Assembly: GCA_964571595.1 (NCBI GenBank)
Contig: CAZNCJ010000048.1
Location: forward strand, 1-17,874
Source: CALCKU01 sp964571595
Lineage (GTDB): Bacteria > Pseudomonadota > Alphaproteobacteria > Caulobacterales > Maricaulaceae
Length of the DNA stretch: 17,874 nt
Direction of reading: 5' to 3'
This document shows, piece after piece, positions 6,801-14,932 of the stretch (within the stretch, counting starts at the first letter, position 1; each line of letters opens with the position of its first letter). A model generated the notes under the pieces. The model was not told the DNA's origin, did no database searches, and saw nothing but the letters and a program-made list of their open reading frames with translations. The translations under genes were made by a program, and so were the position numbers.

Positions 6801-8508
6801 ATTTTTTCAATAAATTATAGATCTTAGTTTCTGTACTCGGCACTCGCTCGCTTACCTCAGCCTGTAATAGCCCTGAGCCTTTCGTAATCGTAAAGTCTGA
6901 GACTTTGGTGACGGGCAGAACGCCCATGGCATTCTCGCCAAAGCGAACAGCCGGCAAGGCCCCGCGCGCAATGATGGCCTGAGCCATAATTTTGATTAAA
7001 TCACTGTTGAACACGCCGCTGACATCAACGTGCTTAGCAATTGCGCTCAAACTGTCACCAAGCAGTCCTGGCCCTATTGCCCAGAGCATGGCTTTCGCAT
7101 CTTCAAAGCCGGTATCAGGCCCATCTATAGCGGCGCGAATTTTTGCCCCGTCTACGCCAAAGGCTGATGCTAAAAGGTCCGCAGATGTTTTGACGCTGGA
7201 GGTATAAGCGCCGCGCTCCATAGCTGTGGCTTGCTTTGTAAACTCTAAAATATGCTCATCTGGGTCTGATAAATATGATTTTGAATTGGGCGTATTATTT
7301 GTAGGGCTATCTTGGGGCAGAACGCTAAATTTTCCAGCGGATATGTGCCGCTCTAGCATATCTTGAATTTCATCTTGAGCCGCGCCCTCATGCAAACCAA
7401 TAGCAATAATCCAGTCAGCCTGTTTTGCCTGCGTAAGTTTTTGAGGGTCCGTAACTTTTAGGCCAAGCCCAGAGGCCACCGCAATATTGTAATCTGTTAG
7501 CCAGCCTCCGGGTTCGATAGAGGACAGATTATAAGATATCTTGCTGGGCTTATCTGAGGCGTTTTGCTCAATGGGTCTGCCTGTGACGAGAAGGTTTGCG
7601 GTTCCGTCTTTAATCGTGAATATAGAAATGCGTTTTGGCAGAACTGCGATGCGTCCCTGACGGTTTTGCTCAGCTTCAATGTCATGAACGGAACCGGGGT
7701 TAATTCCATCGGTTCTCATCAAATGTATAGCGCGGTATGCCCCAACAAATTTAACGAAGGTTTGCCAAGCTGCCGAAAGGATATCATCTTCAATCTCCCA
7801 CCATTGGAGTGGAGGTTGTGAATTAGCTACAATATTTTTATATACATCACGAGCCTTGAGTTCTTCGTCATTTACAGGTTCGATACCTTCTTCAGAAAAG
7901 CTCTCATCAGGATAGCAGCGAATCCAAAGCTCTTCTCTCATGGGGCCAACGGCTTCCACATGCGTATTTCTGACATCCTCAATAACCCGAGAGTCTTGAG
8001 CGGCGCGGGCGTCTAAAGAGGCTTTAGATTTTGGTGACTTTGTACTCGTGGTATTTGATCCAGTTTGTGTTTGGCCCATGTCTTGTTTTTTTACGCGCTT
8101 TGACCTTGCCGCGCCCAGAGTTTGCGCATTCACACCCTCAGCCTTTATAACAGCAGCTCCGACTTGATTAGCAATTTGCGCGCCGCTGGTTAAAACATCT
8201 CGGGTTTTAGGCACACGTCTTTGAAGAAATCTATATTCAAGCCGCATAGGAAAAAGGGCCAATGGGGGCGCTTCCCTACGCAACATTATATCTCTTTGTA
8301 CATCGACCACATTCACAACATCTACGATGCGGGTATCCTTAATAGTGTCTCCCACTTTAATCTTAGGCGTCTTTACCTTTTTAACGCCTGTAACTTTGTC
8401 GGTCTTTTTGGAAACTGCGGGCTTTTTTGCATTCGCAACTGGCTTCCTCTTTTTGGCAGGCGTGAGTTTTTTAGCTTTTTTGGAGGGTATGGTGGGTCTC
8501 TTGGCCAT
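3853..8508 (-). CDS. Giant uncharacterised protein (1551 aa) with Lys-rich N-terminus
   Basis: Residues 1-52 contain 18 Lys and 2 Arg among Ala/Pro/Thr (MAKRPTIPSKKAKKLTPAKK), a histone-H1-like disordered tail that could bind nucleic acid or an acidic partner. A folded part begins around residue 80 with LALFPMRLEYRF, followed by REELWIRCYPDE near 191-202 and an aromatic segment LQWWEIEDDILSAAW. Residues about 1114-1275 are strongly helical and probably coiled coil (EELGRRMRSQ, DKYVKDIEGNDAKLQELRAR). A compact C-terminal module holds GLIGDEWSGQIPG (1426-1438) and INYDSPQSEAPHAVLLCVPP (1447-1466). I recall equivalents of these motifs in unannotated proteins, never with a function. The ATG overlaps the previous stop by one base (TAATG) and has no strong ribosome site of its own, so translation is likely coupled. 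No catalytic signature, signal peptide or membrane helix is visible. Confidence 0.88.
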   Translation of the reverse strand: MAKRPTIPSKKAKKLTPAKKRKPVANAKKPAVSKKTDKVTGVKKVKTPKIKVGDTIKDTRIVDVVNVVDVQRDIMLRREAPPLALFPMRLEYRFLQRRVPKTRDVLTSGAQIANQVGAAVIKAEGVNAQTLGAARSKRVKKQDMGQTQTGSNTTSTKSPKSKASLDARAAQDSRVIEDVRNTHVEAVGPMREELWIRCYPDESFSEEGIEPVNDEELKARDVYKNIVANSQPPLQWWEIEDDILSAAWQTFVKFVGAYRAIHLMRTDGINPGSVHDIEAEQNRQGRIAVLPKRISIFTIKDGTANLLVTGRPIEQNASDKPSKISYNLSSIEPGGWLTDYNIAVASGLGLKVTDPQKLTQAKQADWIIAIGLHEGAAQDEIQDMLERHISAGKFSVLPQDSPTNNTPNSKSYLSDPDEHILEFTKQATAMERGAYTSSVKTSADLLASAFGVDGAKIRAAIDGPDTGFEDAKAMLWAIGPGLLGDSLSAIAKHVDVSGVFNSDLIKIMAQAIIARGALPAVRFGENAMGVLPVTKVSDFTITKGSGLLQAEVSERVPSTETKIYNLLKKYSVITKGMLTQQADFKSPVIIPGDPEATDKLREIFQSSRVSQRVDVADIQDNITPSLKNIGCGYIDGSGAHQKANAYISKFLEPDAESLPDPAKQDPSWPLLYRLMKVSWLRLKEERNSAEVNTGLGRDGQPAQRLRINSIALPEYRAALMHLSKLTSHTDGLAKLEMLMFEVLDLFQHRGDAFAVGLAYAKLNRLRENGINTTYAGYYGFLGKLKPESVTAPSDGYVQAPSSAQATTAALMRSAYLRYQADGAFKMDLSSKRVRNALKLLDLISKGHSLSEGLGMRGERWLHDRKLDMIILPLRSAYPIKSEQDKEIGARRIFDGLRYMGEDFGNWGALADPIYIDLQNVLKDEFDALSDIIVAEATHQRAMGNSQAANAWLQVLSGHPPPGLPVFLKTQRQAQGTSYSLMLAFEHKAPALNSVPRAIADPALAAICVTAMPSFSNAMLKLSATVSQSGQPLTQIDIALQNDLELAPIDLVIGGVSEIEVRAKSFLMQKFLSGTQSFDSFNSTGGLDDFVNGKLTLSVDIDTGPAPVRDLLERAEKVRKAIQSGRPMEPADINKAADLSGSVLKETEEISIIEQGLGYLNIRVEMLIQKLTGLASDYDTAFSSFHTAMEELGRRMRSQASDVSIDAQRSIVEGKLDLLRPALAKLSTFSEPTALRPISIDKYVKDIEGNDAKLQELRARITAKLTRLQRHTGTNPNPEYNHVQLTGHTQLQSARESRRLMIEALQFALDGDALPIFVPMKRQLQSMKFAIKPMQPISDFTTVLPDWSDSRQGVSACKALGVLLPDTRALEIDEKAILSADQIAASGQEVYDEDGVLEDQHIPPTPEFAATLICDPALAASGAMICGLIGDEWSGQIPGKTQMAAMAINYDSPQSEAPHAVLLCVPPNKSVSTWSETLAAEFVGEVIDLMKARSVTSDERITPAAMFPLSNQVDLKPAPGQEQRIPLARTWVNGGLISDAYVERAGFEKVAK

Positions 8509-11318
8509 TACACAATTACTCGCGACAAGGGAAGGATGCCGGCAACCGGCTTTTGCCAGAAAGACCTGGCGAGACGATCAGAGCTTTTTTGGCCAGACCA
8601 TTCAGTTAAGGTTGAAATATTGGTTTGCTCAAAGTCGATATAGCCAGAATTGTATAAGTACATGTCAGACCACGATAAATCATCGGTATTTGTGGGTGGG
8701 CCGGCTGGCGGAGTAGGAGAAGATTGTGCCCCCCCTGTCTGCATATAGCTAGGCCGAAAGACTTTAGCTTCAAGCGCCTGCATAGGAAAACCATATGACG
8801 TTTGAGAACCATCGTGGCGCTCTTTGCGAATATTGGCCGTACCCACATCAAGTCCGAACCGGAAACTGCCCGCTGGTTCATAGATTATAAAATAGGCCTG
8901 ATTGAGATTTGAACGAACTGTAGACTCAGAAACATCAAATCCGAAATAGCTCGTATCCGGACCCACTTTGCCCATAAATTGAGGAAGATAATCATCAGGG
9001 TTATCGGTTAAAGCCACGCCGTCAGTTCCGGATATACGGAGCTTAATAATCGGATTGCCAAGCTTACGGATAATGTCCCCCTTAATCAGAATAATCAGAC
9101 TAGGGTCTGGGTTCACAGCGTCCTCAGATACATGTGTCCCTAATTTGCCGCGCCACTTATGAATTGAATCAATATCATCGCCAGACGGATCATTCGCGTC
9201 CAGACCTTTACCCCAGAAGCGCTTAAAGATAGTCCCGCGCATATCCGTTGGAAACTCGCGCCAGCGAAGCTCATTATTCATCTCATGGTTCATGCCCACG
9301 AGAAACGCTTCAATAAAGGCTCTATTCTCTTCAAATAAGGATATCGAATTATTCGGAATTTTATCTGACCCGGATAGAAGCGCCTCAGCCTTCACGTCTT
9401 TTAGCAGATTTACCGTTGGCACAGGAACTTCCGGAGAACGCCATATGGGTTTGATCTCTTCAGTGAGTTCAGTTTCTGTGAGACCTGCAACCGTCATAAT
9501 AGCTTTGGATCGTGGCAGGTTTGTGTAGGTCGCCGCTAAAGGCTGGCTCAGTTCAGACGTGCTTGTTTCAAGCACTTTCGCCTTTGTTATCTTAGGTCTC
9601 TTGGTTTGCGTAAATGTGAGCGGCTCAACTAAACTCTCATATTCAGCCTGAACGGAGGCCTCCAAACCCTTTTGAGCAATTAAAGGACTAGGAATGGCCT
9701 GCATTTGAGCTCTGGAGGTTTGCATTTGCATTTGACTTGGGGCCAGCGGGGCCTGCGCTGTCCCTATATCCCCGGGCAGGGGTATAGATGGCATAGGCAC
9801 GCGCCCGGTCGTCATAGTCACGGCTGGGTCTATTGCGGGTTTCGGCAGTGTACGTTTTGAGGATTGGCGGCGCAGGGCGCGACCCGCAAAACTTCTCGGA
9901 GCGCCATTATCGGTAAGCGTTTGCGCAATTGTCTTTCCTGAGCTTGTTTTCACAAAACTATGCAAAGGCTCAGACAAGGAAATCGCCACGGCTTCTGGAA
10001 GCTTAGTGAAATGCTTTTCGACAAGATTATTGGCAAGCTCGCCAGCGATTTGTAATCGCGCTAGCTTCTCATTCGCTTCAGTAATATCTCCATATTGCGT
10101 CCAGCAAATATGAGAAATGTATTCTTGATACTTTTGGACGACTCTCGCGCCTAATCCCGCCGCATACCGATATTTAAGATCCAAATTAAGACGATCAAAC
10201 CATTCATTATTATCGGCCTTGGCTAATGAGACCTCAATTTCCGGTTTATATCTAAACCCATAGGGCGGGAAAGCCAGTAGCGGATCATTATCGCCATCCT
10301 GCCAGCTATCCTGCTCACCCTCTATGACTTGATCCAGCGTGTCCTTCATTCTTTCGGCTAGATCGGAATCTGTTTCAAGACCTGCTGAGGTTTGGCTCGG
10401 TGAGCTGCCATCTAGGATCTGCATTGCAGATTGTATTTCAAAGCTCTGTTCTGGCGGGGCTACATAATCTGCATAATAACCTGGAGCTTGCGCTGACGCG
10501 CGGGGCGTGCCTAGATCGGCTTGTAAAGCATTGGTATCCACACCCTTTAAACGTCTGAGCAACACTTCTACATCTTCCCCGCCGTCAGTTACAAATCGCC
10601 AATTAAAATAGACGGGCAGAGTTAATCCGTCAGCTAAGGGGTCAAGGCTTGGCCATGCGGGTTGATCATAGTCATGACCAGAGGTCTTCAGACCCAATCC
10701 CGCCAGGCGGCCGGATTCATATGAGGGAACGAGAAAAGCGTAATAACTTTCTTGCCCTTGTAAGCGTCTGGGACACAAAAGACGGGAACAGGCCCAATCA
10801 GAATCTTCCGCAAGCCCGTCCAAATCTGTATTGCCGTCTTCTGGGTAGGCAATATGGGTATGCGCGTAAGCCCAGCTTTGAGCTAGCGGGGGCAGAGAGG
10901 CTTCGGGATCATTGACCTGTATCTTGCTGAGCGGGCTTTGTTCACTGTCTAAAAACTCAAATTCATCGGCTTTCAGAACAATTAAAACCAGCCATGGCTT
11001 ACGCTGCTGATCGCTCGTATCGAGAGAATAGCGCCAAGGAAAATCAGCCGCTTTAAATTCTATGTGGGGAAAATAATCTGGCTCAAAGGCTCGCAGTCCC
11101 TGGGCGGGCTCTAATCTAGAAATCATAGCTCGATCTATACCAATAATATCTCCCGGCCCCCGCAGTTCTGTTCCAAAGGAAAGACTACCTGTATTCGTGT
11201 TCCCCTTATGAACCTCTAAATTATAATCTAAGAATAAACGCTGCTTGCTGAGATCCGTTGGAGGTTCAGCATCTGAGGCAATATCCGTTTCAGTATAAGG
11301 CAGGAAGGAAAACTTCAT
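8508..11318 (-). CDS. Uncharacterised two-domain protein (936 aa) with WREFPTDMRGT motif
   Basis: Two conserved-looking parts are joined by a long linker. Part one (about 1-460) includes KPWLVLIVL, LPVYFNWRFVT near 234-244, and a helical segment GLGARVVQKYQEYISHICW (388-406). The linker (about 490-640) is Pro/Gln/Thr-rich with a Met-Gln stutter (SQMQMQTSRAQMQAI, 528-542). Part two opens with MNHEMNNELRWREFPTDMRG (676-695) and KRFWGKG, then LIILIKGDIIRK, TSYFGFDVSES and FRFGLDVG, and ends in SRVIV. No signal peptide or membrane segment is seen. The start codon sits in an ATGA overlap with the upstream DUF6603 gene and the stop in a TAATG overlap with the 1551-residue gene. I recall NHEM-x(2)-EL-WRE-PTD-RGT in other unannotated proteins. 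The function is unknown. A structural or scaffolding role is only a guess from size and context. Confidence 0.87.
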   Translation of the reverse strand: MKFSFLPYTETDIASDAEPPTDLSKQRLFLDYNLEVHKGNTNTGSLSFGTELRGPGDIIGIDRAMISRLEPAQGLRAFEPDYFPHIEFKAADFPWRYSLDTSDQQRKPWLVLIVLKADEFEFLDSEQSPLSKIQVNDPEASLPPLAQSWAYAHTHIAYPEDGNTDLDGLAEDSDWACSRLLCPRRLQGQESYYAFLVPSYESGRLAGLGLKTSGHDYDQPAWPSLDPLADGLTLPVYFNWRFVTDGGEDVEVLLRRLKGVDTNALQADLGTPRASAQAPGYYADYVAPPEQSFEIQSAMQILDGSSPSQTSAGLETDSDLAERMKDTLDQVIEGEQDSWQDGDNDPLLAFPPYGFRYKPEIEVSLAKADNNEWFDRLNLDLKYRYAAGLGARVVQKYQEYISHICWTQYGDITEANEKLARLQIAGELANNLVEKHFTKLPEAVAISLSEPLHSFVKTSSGKTIAQTLTDNGAPRSFAGRALRRQSSKRTLPKPAIDPAVTMTTGRVPMPSIPLPGDIGTAQAPLAPSQMQMQTSRAQMQAIPSPLIAQKGLEASVQAEYESLVEPLTFTQTKRPKITKAKVLETSTSELSQPLAATYTNLPRSKAIMTVAGLTETELTEEIKPIWRSPEVPVPTVNLLKDVKAEALLSGSDKIPNNSISLFEENRAFIEAFLVGMNHEMNNELRWREFPTDMRGTIFKRFWGKGLDANDPSGDDIDSIHKWRGKLGTHVSEDAVNPDPSLIILIKGDIIRKLGNPIIKLRISGTDGVALTDNPDDYLPQFMGKVGPDTSYFGFDVSESTVRSNLNQAYFIIYEPAGSFRFGLDVGTANIRKERHDGSQTSYGFPMQALEAKVFRPSYMQTGGAQSSPTPPAGPPTNTDDLSWSDMYLYNSGYIDFEQTNISTLTEWSGQKSSDRLARSFWQKPVAGILPLSRVIV

Positions 11319-14300
11319 ATCTGATCCAATAATTGTCCGGCGAGGGCGACGTAATCATGAACGTAAGCATTACGTTCAGTCGTGGCTTGTGTCGTAACAC
11401 TCTCTTGCGTGGAGGCCGCGCTAAAGTGTGAGCCGGCTGATTGCGAGAGTTGATCTCTTATGACTTGCGGCTCACCAACTGAGCCTTGCACGGCGCTAGA
11501 TAAATCAGCTGAGAGCGCGGCCGTGTTTTCCACAAATAGATCATTATTGATTGTCACAGAATTCGAAACCACCCAATCTCTTTCATAGACATGCTCTGGC
11601 GTGAGCTGATCAGCCAGGCCTTCTTGAGAGAACTGGGTCAAGATATTTCCAGGATCTAAACCGTCTAATTTTGCCGCTAAGGCTGCGGGGGTGTTTCCGA
11701 CATTTGTATGCACCTCCCCAACAAAACTATCTGAAGAAATAGGGACGGGAATCTCAATATATTCATGGCTATACTCTTCAACCACGGGCGCTGCATTGCC
11801 GGGTATCAAAGCGGGACCGCCAATCTCAAACCCAGACTTTAAACTATCAAAAGCTGTGGCCAGAAGTTTTTCTGCATCAGTTATTCTAAAGAAGTGGCCA
11901 TATACAAAGTCAGAATATGTCGGATTTGTAGGCACAACTGACTGTCCATTTGTAACGACAATATCGACTATATTTGCTCCGGCTTGCAGAGCCGACTCTC
12001 CAACTTTGTGAATGTTCTTTCCCAGCGGGATAGCCGTTTGGCTCAAACGTATTCCGCCAAGCGGATCCGTTACTTGCTCAGTCTCGCCCGCTTTTGTAAA
12101 GACGACGCCACTAGTGCGGCCGGGCAGGGCGTATGGTTCAAAGCCTTTTGATTTTTCAAGCGCCTTAAATAATACTCTGGCTGGATCTACCGTTTCAATT
12201 GAAACGCTTTGCGCTGAGCCAAAGCGGTGATTGATTGAGATTTTGATTTTCTTCTTAAGAACTGTGGCCCAAGCTTTGCCTTGAATATGGAATGTATTGG
12301 GGCCTCTAAAGCGCAGATCAAATCCAAGATTGAGAATGACATTACCATTACGCAAAAGCTCTAAGCCTCCGCCTAGGCTAATATCGAAGGCAAAGGGTTT
12401 AAAATATATCAGCGCGTCAAAATACACATAGCCAATGGCTTCAAACCTGCCCAAAATTCTTAAGTTAGGGCCCTTGGCATAGAGATCCGCACGGGCTCCA
12501 AATTGCAAAGAATTTGATGTCAGTGCGGAATAGGCTTCAACCGTTATACGCGGATTATCGGATCCAAATGCAATAGTTATGCGCCGAAGGTCTGGTAGGT
12601 TGGACGGCTTTGGAAATAAGGGATGTAGCCCGCCAATGGAGACAATATGTTCCTGGCGAGGTCCCCAGCCTGACCTTAGAGCCATATCTCCAGAAATCGC
12701 AAATGTGAGAATGCGAGAGTTAAGCAGGGTGGCGTCAAAACTAATCGTCTTAGCGCCAAAATCAATCTCGCCAAAGAAGGTGACATTGAGTTCGACAACA
12801 GCAGAGTCTTTTGTCGGAAGCGCAACGCCAAGGCCTCCTAAGATGAGGATACGTACATTATCGCCAAGCTCTATAATCACGCCTAATTTAATGTCGATTA
12901 GGACAGGTTGACCCCAGCCAATACGCGCAACAGGGCCAAACAGGTGATTACCTTTGTAGGCTGGCATAATCTCGGCCATGTCTTCCAGGATTGTTTTAGC
13001 ATTCTCAATCGGGTCCGCCGAGAAGATTAAATTATCCAGCCGGCCTTCATAAAGTACATCCCGAAGAGCTTGAGTATTAATCGTGCGATTAATACCGATA
13101 AACCCGCCAAGCCCCGTGAGGAAAAAGCCAAAGCTAAGCGGCACATTTATATCTGCAAAGATAGAGGCGGCAAAACTAAAGCCGTCTTCACCATCCGGAA
13201 GGGTCGTGTTTAAAATACCAAAGGCAGAAAAACCAAACTTTGAGAATTTAAGCGCCAGCGCGCCGCGATACTCATCTTCCATCACGGACAGCATACCGCC
13301 GCCTTTAATCGCTCCGCCGTCAAGCGAGATGGCATATCCTGTGGGCGAGACAAATCCAAAGTTTAAATCATGCTTGCCGAGCAGGCCGTCCCCATTAGGC
13401 GCTTCAGTAATTTTTGCGCTTATGCCCATGCCTTCGGCATAGGCAAAGAGGGGGCCGATTGTGAGATCAGCTGTTGTTGTGATCTTGATTGTCACTGGAG
13501 AGGTGAATTCCAGATCCAGGCCGAACCCATGGATGTTGAGTGGCCCCAAATTTAAATCAACTGGAATCACAAATGACAAATTGGATCCACCCTCAAAGTA
13601 AATACCGCGTCCTGGACGCCACCCTAGAGCGATGTCGCCTGCATTTATTTCGATTGGGGATGTTACGACCGAACTAAGTAGACCGTCATCACCAGGATCA
13701 ATAACGACGGTAAGATTCTTCAGGCCAGCGGCTAAATAAACATCATAATTGGATTGTGAGGATACTGCACCGCCAAATTTTAGGGTAACATCGTCAAATT
13801 GTAAGCGTGTTCCATCAGCGCTTCCAAAGACAATTATTTTTTCGTTGTCGTCTTGGTTATGAAAATCAAAGCTTATGCCAAACGCACCCTGCAGGGCCGT
13901 ATTCTCAATTCCGGTCAATAAATTGACACCGGATGGGCGGATCGCGAATACCGTACCACCAACTCCACTTAGCGAGCCTTCGATATTCACGTCAACGTTA
14001 GGGGATAGCTCTTTTCTACCCGTAAAGGCTCCAATACCATATGGAGAAAATGCTAATCCTAAATCCTCTAGCGCCGCGTTTTGACCCTGAATAGGGAAGG
14101 CTGCAAATCCAACTTCAGCATTTAGGTTAGGATCGAAATTGGATGTGTTCGAGCTGGGATTATGAGTGAAAAGAGGCGCGACAATTGACGTTCCGCCAAC
14201 GGCATTGTCTGGTCTGTCTGGAAAAAATGCGTCCAGTTGAGCAAGCGTCATATCTCTTTCGTATGACTGTAATCCAGAAAAAGTGAAACATGCGGATATG

Positions 14301-14920
14301 TAGAACAACGCAGCATCCACGTTAAAATCATCTCCCCAACCATAAACTTCTCGTGCCCAATCATCGGTATCGGTTATGAGTTGTTTGATACGGGACCAAT
14401 AATATGTGTGTCGATTATATCGGGCGCCCCTTGATCGAGGGGACCCGGACTTTGGAATCGTTGTTTTACGGTAGGCTCCAATTGCAGTTAATATATTTAT
14501 GGCAAATTCAGATTTTTTATTCAGATATAAAGTAACCAAATAGTTTGTTAGATCTTCTGCTAATGTGAGTGAATTTTCCCCAGAGAATCCAGCTTCAATA
14601 ATCTCTGAAAATGGGTCCTTGATGTTATCGATATCTTTAAAACTGGCCTTAGCTAGGTTTTTCACGCTATCTATGTCTTCAATTTGAAATCCATCGTTAA
14701 GCGTAGACTGAGTTGCGTCTAATAAAGCGCCTAACGCAGCTTTAATCCCATTAAGTTCGGCAATTGCTTGGGGTATTTTTGATCCATCAAAAATATACCC
14801 TAAGTCAAAAAGCAGTGACTCGAGCGGGTCCAGGTCGTTATTTTCAGTGGATTCGAGAACGCTAAATAACGGTTCAAAGAATACAGAAATTTCAGCCAAT
14901 AGTGTCTTTGTTAAGTTCAC
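11315..14920 (-). CDS. DUF6603 domain protein (1201 aa)
   Basis: An uncharacterised large protein whose central part matches my memory of the DUF6603 family. The best segment is about 604-671: GGFIGINRTINTQALRDVLY, then DNLIFSADPIENAKTILEDM and KGNHLFGPVARIGWGQP. Residues about 300-900 are an almost continuous run of short Gly-rich beta strands (GLDLEF, FGFVSPTGYAISLDGGAIKG, ILILGGLGVALP), suggesting an extended beta structure. Residues 1-230 are helical and the last 300 are Ser/Thr/Gln-rich. No signal peptide is visible despite the secreted-looking beta repeats. The start is GTG at 14918-14920: AGGAG lies 6 nt upstream and overlaps the TAG of the phosphatase gene. Base composition changes inside the gene: about 30% GC at 14461-14580 against 51% at 12601-12720. 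The stop overlaps the next start (ATGA). The role is unknown. Confidence 0.88.
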   Translation of the reverse strand: MNLTKTLLAEISVFFEPLFSVLESTENNDLDPLESLLFDLGYIFDGSKIPQAIAELNGIKAALGALLDATQSTLNDGFQIEDIDSVKNLAKASFKDIDNIKDPFSEIIEAGFSGENSLTLAEDLTNYLVTLYLNKKSEFAINILTAIGAYRKTTIPKSGSPRSRGARYNRHTYYWSRIKQLITDTDDWAREVYGWGDDFNVDAALFYISACFTFSGLQSYERDMTLAQLDAFFPDRPDNAVGGTSIVAPLFTHNPSSNTSNFDPNLNAEVGFAAFPIQGQNAALEDLGLAFSPYGIGAFTGRKELSPNVDVNIEGSLSGVGGTVFAIRPSGVNLLTGIENTALQGAFGISFDFHNQDDNEKIIVFGSADGTRLQFDDVTLKFGGAVSSQSNYDVYLAAGLKNLTVVIDPGDDGLLSSVVTSPIEINAGDIALGWRPGRGIYFEGGSNLSFVIPVDLNLGPLNIHGFGLDLEFTSPVTIKITTTADLTIGPLFAYAEGMGISAKITEAPNGDGLLGKHDLNFGFVSPTGYAISLDGGAIKGGGMLSVMEDEYRGALALKFSKFGFSAFGILNTTLPDGEDGFSFAASIFADINVPLSFGFFLTGLGGFIGINRTINTQALRDVLYEGRLDNLIFSADPIENAKTILEDMAEIMPAYKGNHLFGPVARIGWGQPVLIDIKLGVIIELGDNVRILILGGLGVALPTKDSAVVELNVTFFGEIDFGAKTISFDATLLNSRILTFAISGDMALRSGWGPRQEHIVSIGGLHPLFPKPSNLPDLRRITIAFGSDNPRITVEAYSALTSNSLQFGARADLYAKGPNLRILGRFEAIGYVYFDALIYFKPFAFDISLGGGLELLRNGNVILNLGFDLRFRGPNTFHIQGKAWATVLKKKIKISINHRFGSAQSVSIETVDPARVLFKALEKSKGFEPYALPGRTSGVVFTKAGETEQVTDPLGGIRLSQTAIPLGKNIHKVGESALQAGANIVDIVVTNGQSVVPTNPTYSDFVYGHFFRITDAEKLLATAFDSLKSGFEIGGPALIPGNAAPVVEEYSHEYIEIPVPISSDSFVGEVHTNVGNTPAALAAKLDGLDPGNILTQFSQEGLADQLTPEHVYERDWVVSNSVTINNDLFVENTAALSADLSSAVQGSVGEPQVIRDQLSQSAGSHFSAASTQESVTTQATTERNAYVHDYVALAGQLLDQI

Positions 14921-14926
14921 AACACA

Positions 14927-14932
14927 CTCCTA
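14927..14932 (-). promoter_or_regulatory. Ribosome binding site overlapping a stop codon, fixing a GTG start
   Basis: On the minus strand the phosphatase gene ends ...ATATAG and the bases TAGGAG form both its stop and a near-consensus Shine-Dalgarno sequence. After TGTGTT comes GTG AAC TTA, the first codons of the 1201-residue protein. This spacing (6 nt) decides the GTG start and shows tight coupling of the two genes. Confidence 0.75.

Noticed and set aside
8221..8716. Plus-strand frames of 140 and 129 codons
   Set aside because: They are antisense shadows of the Lys-rich N-terminus and the end of the 936-residue gene; their Phe/Leu-rich character is the mirror of AAA/AAG Lys codons.
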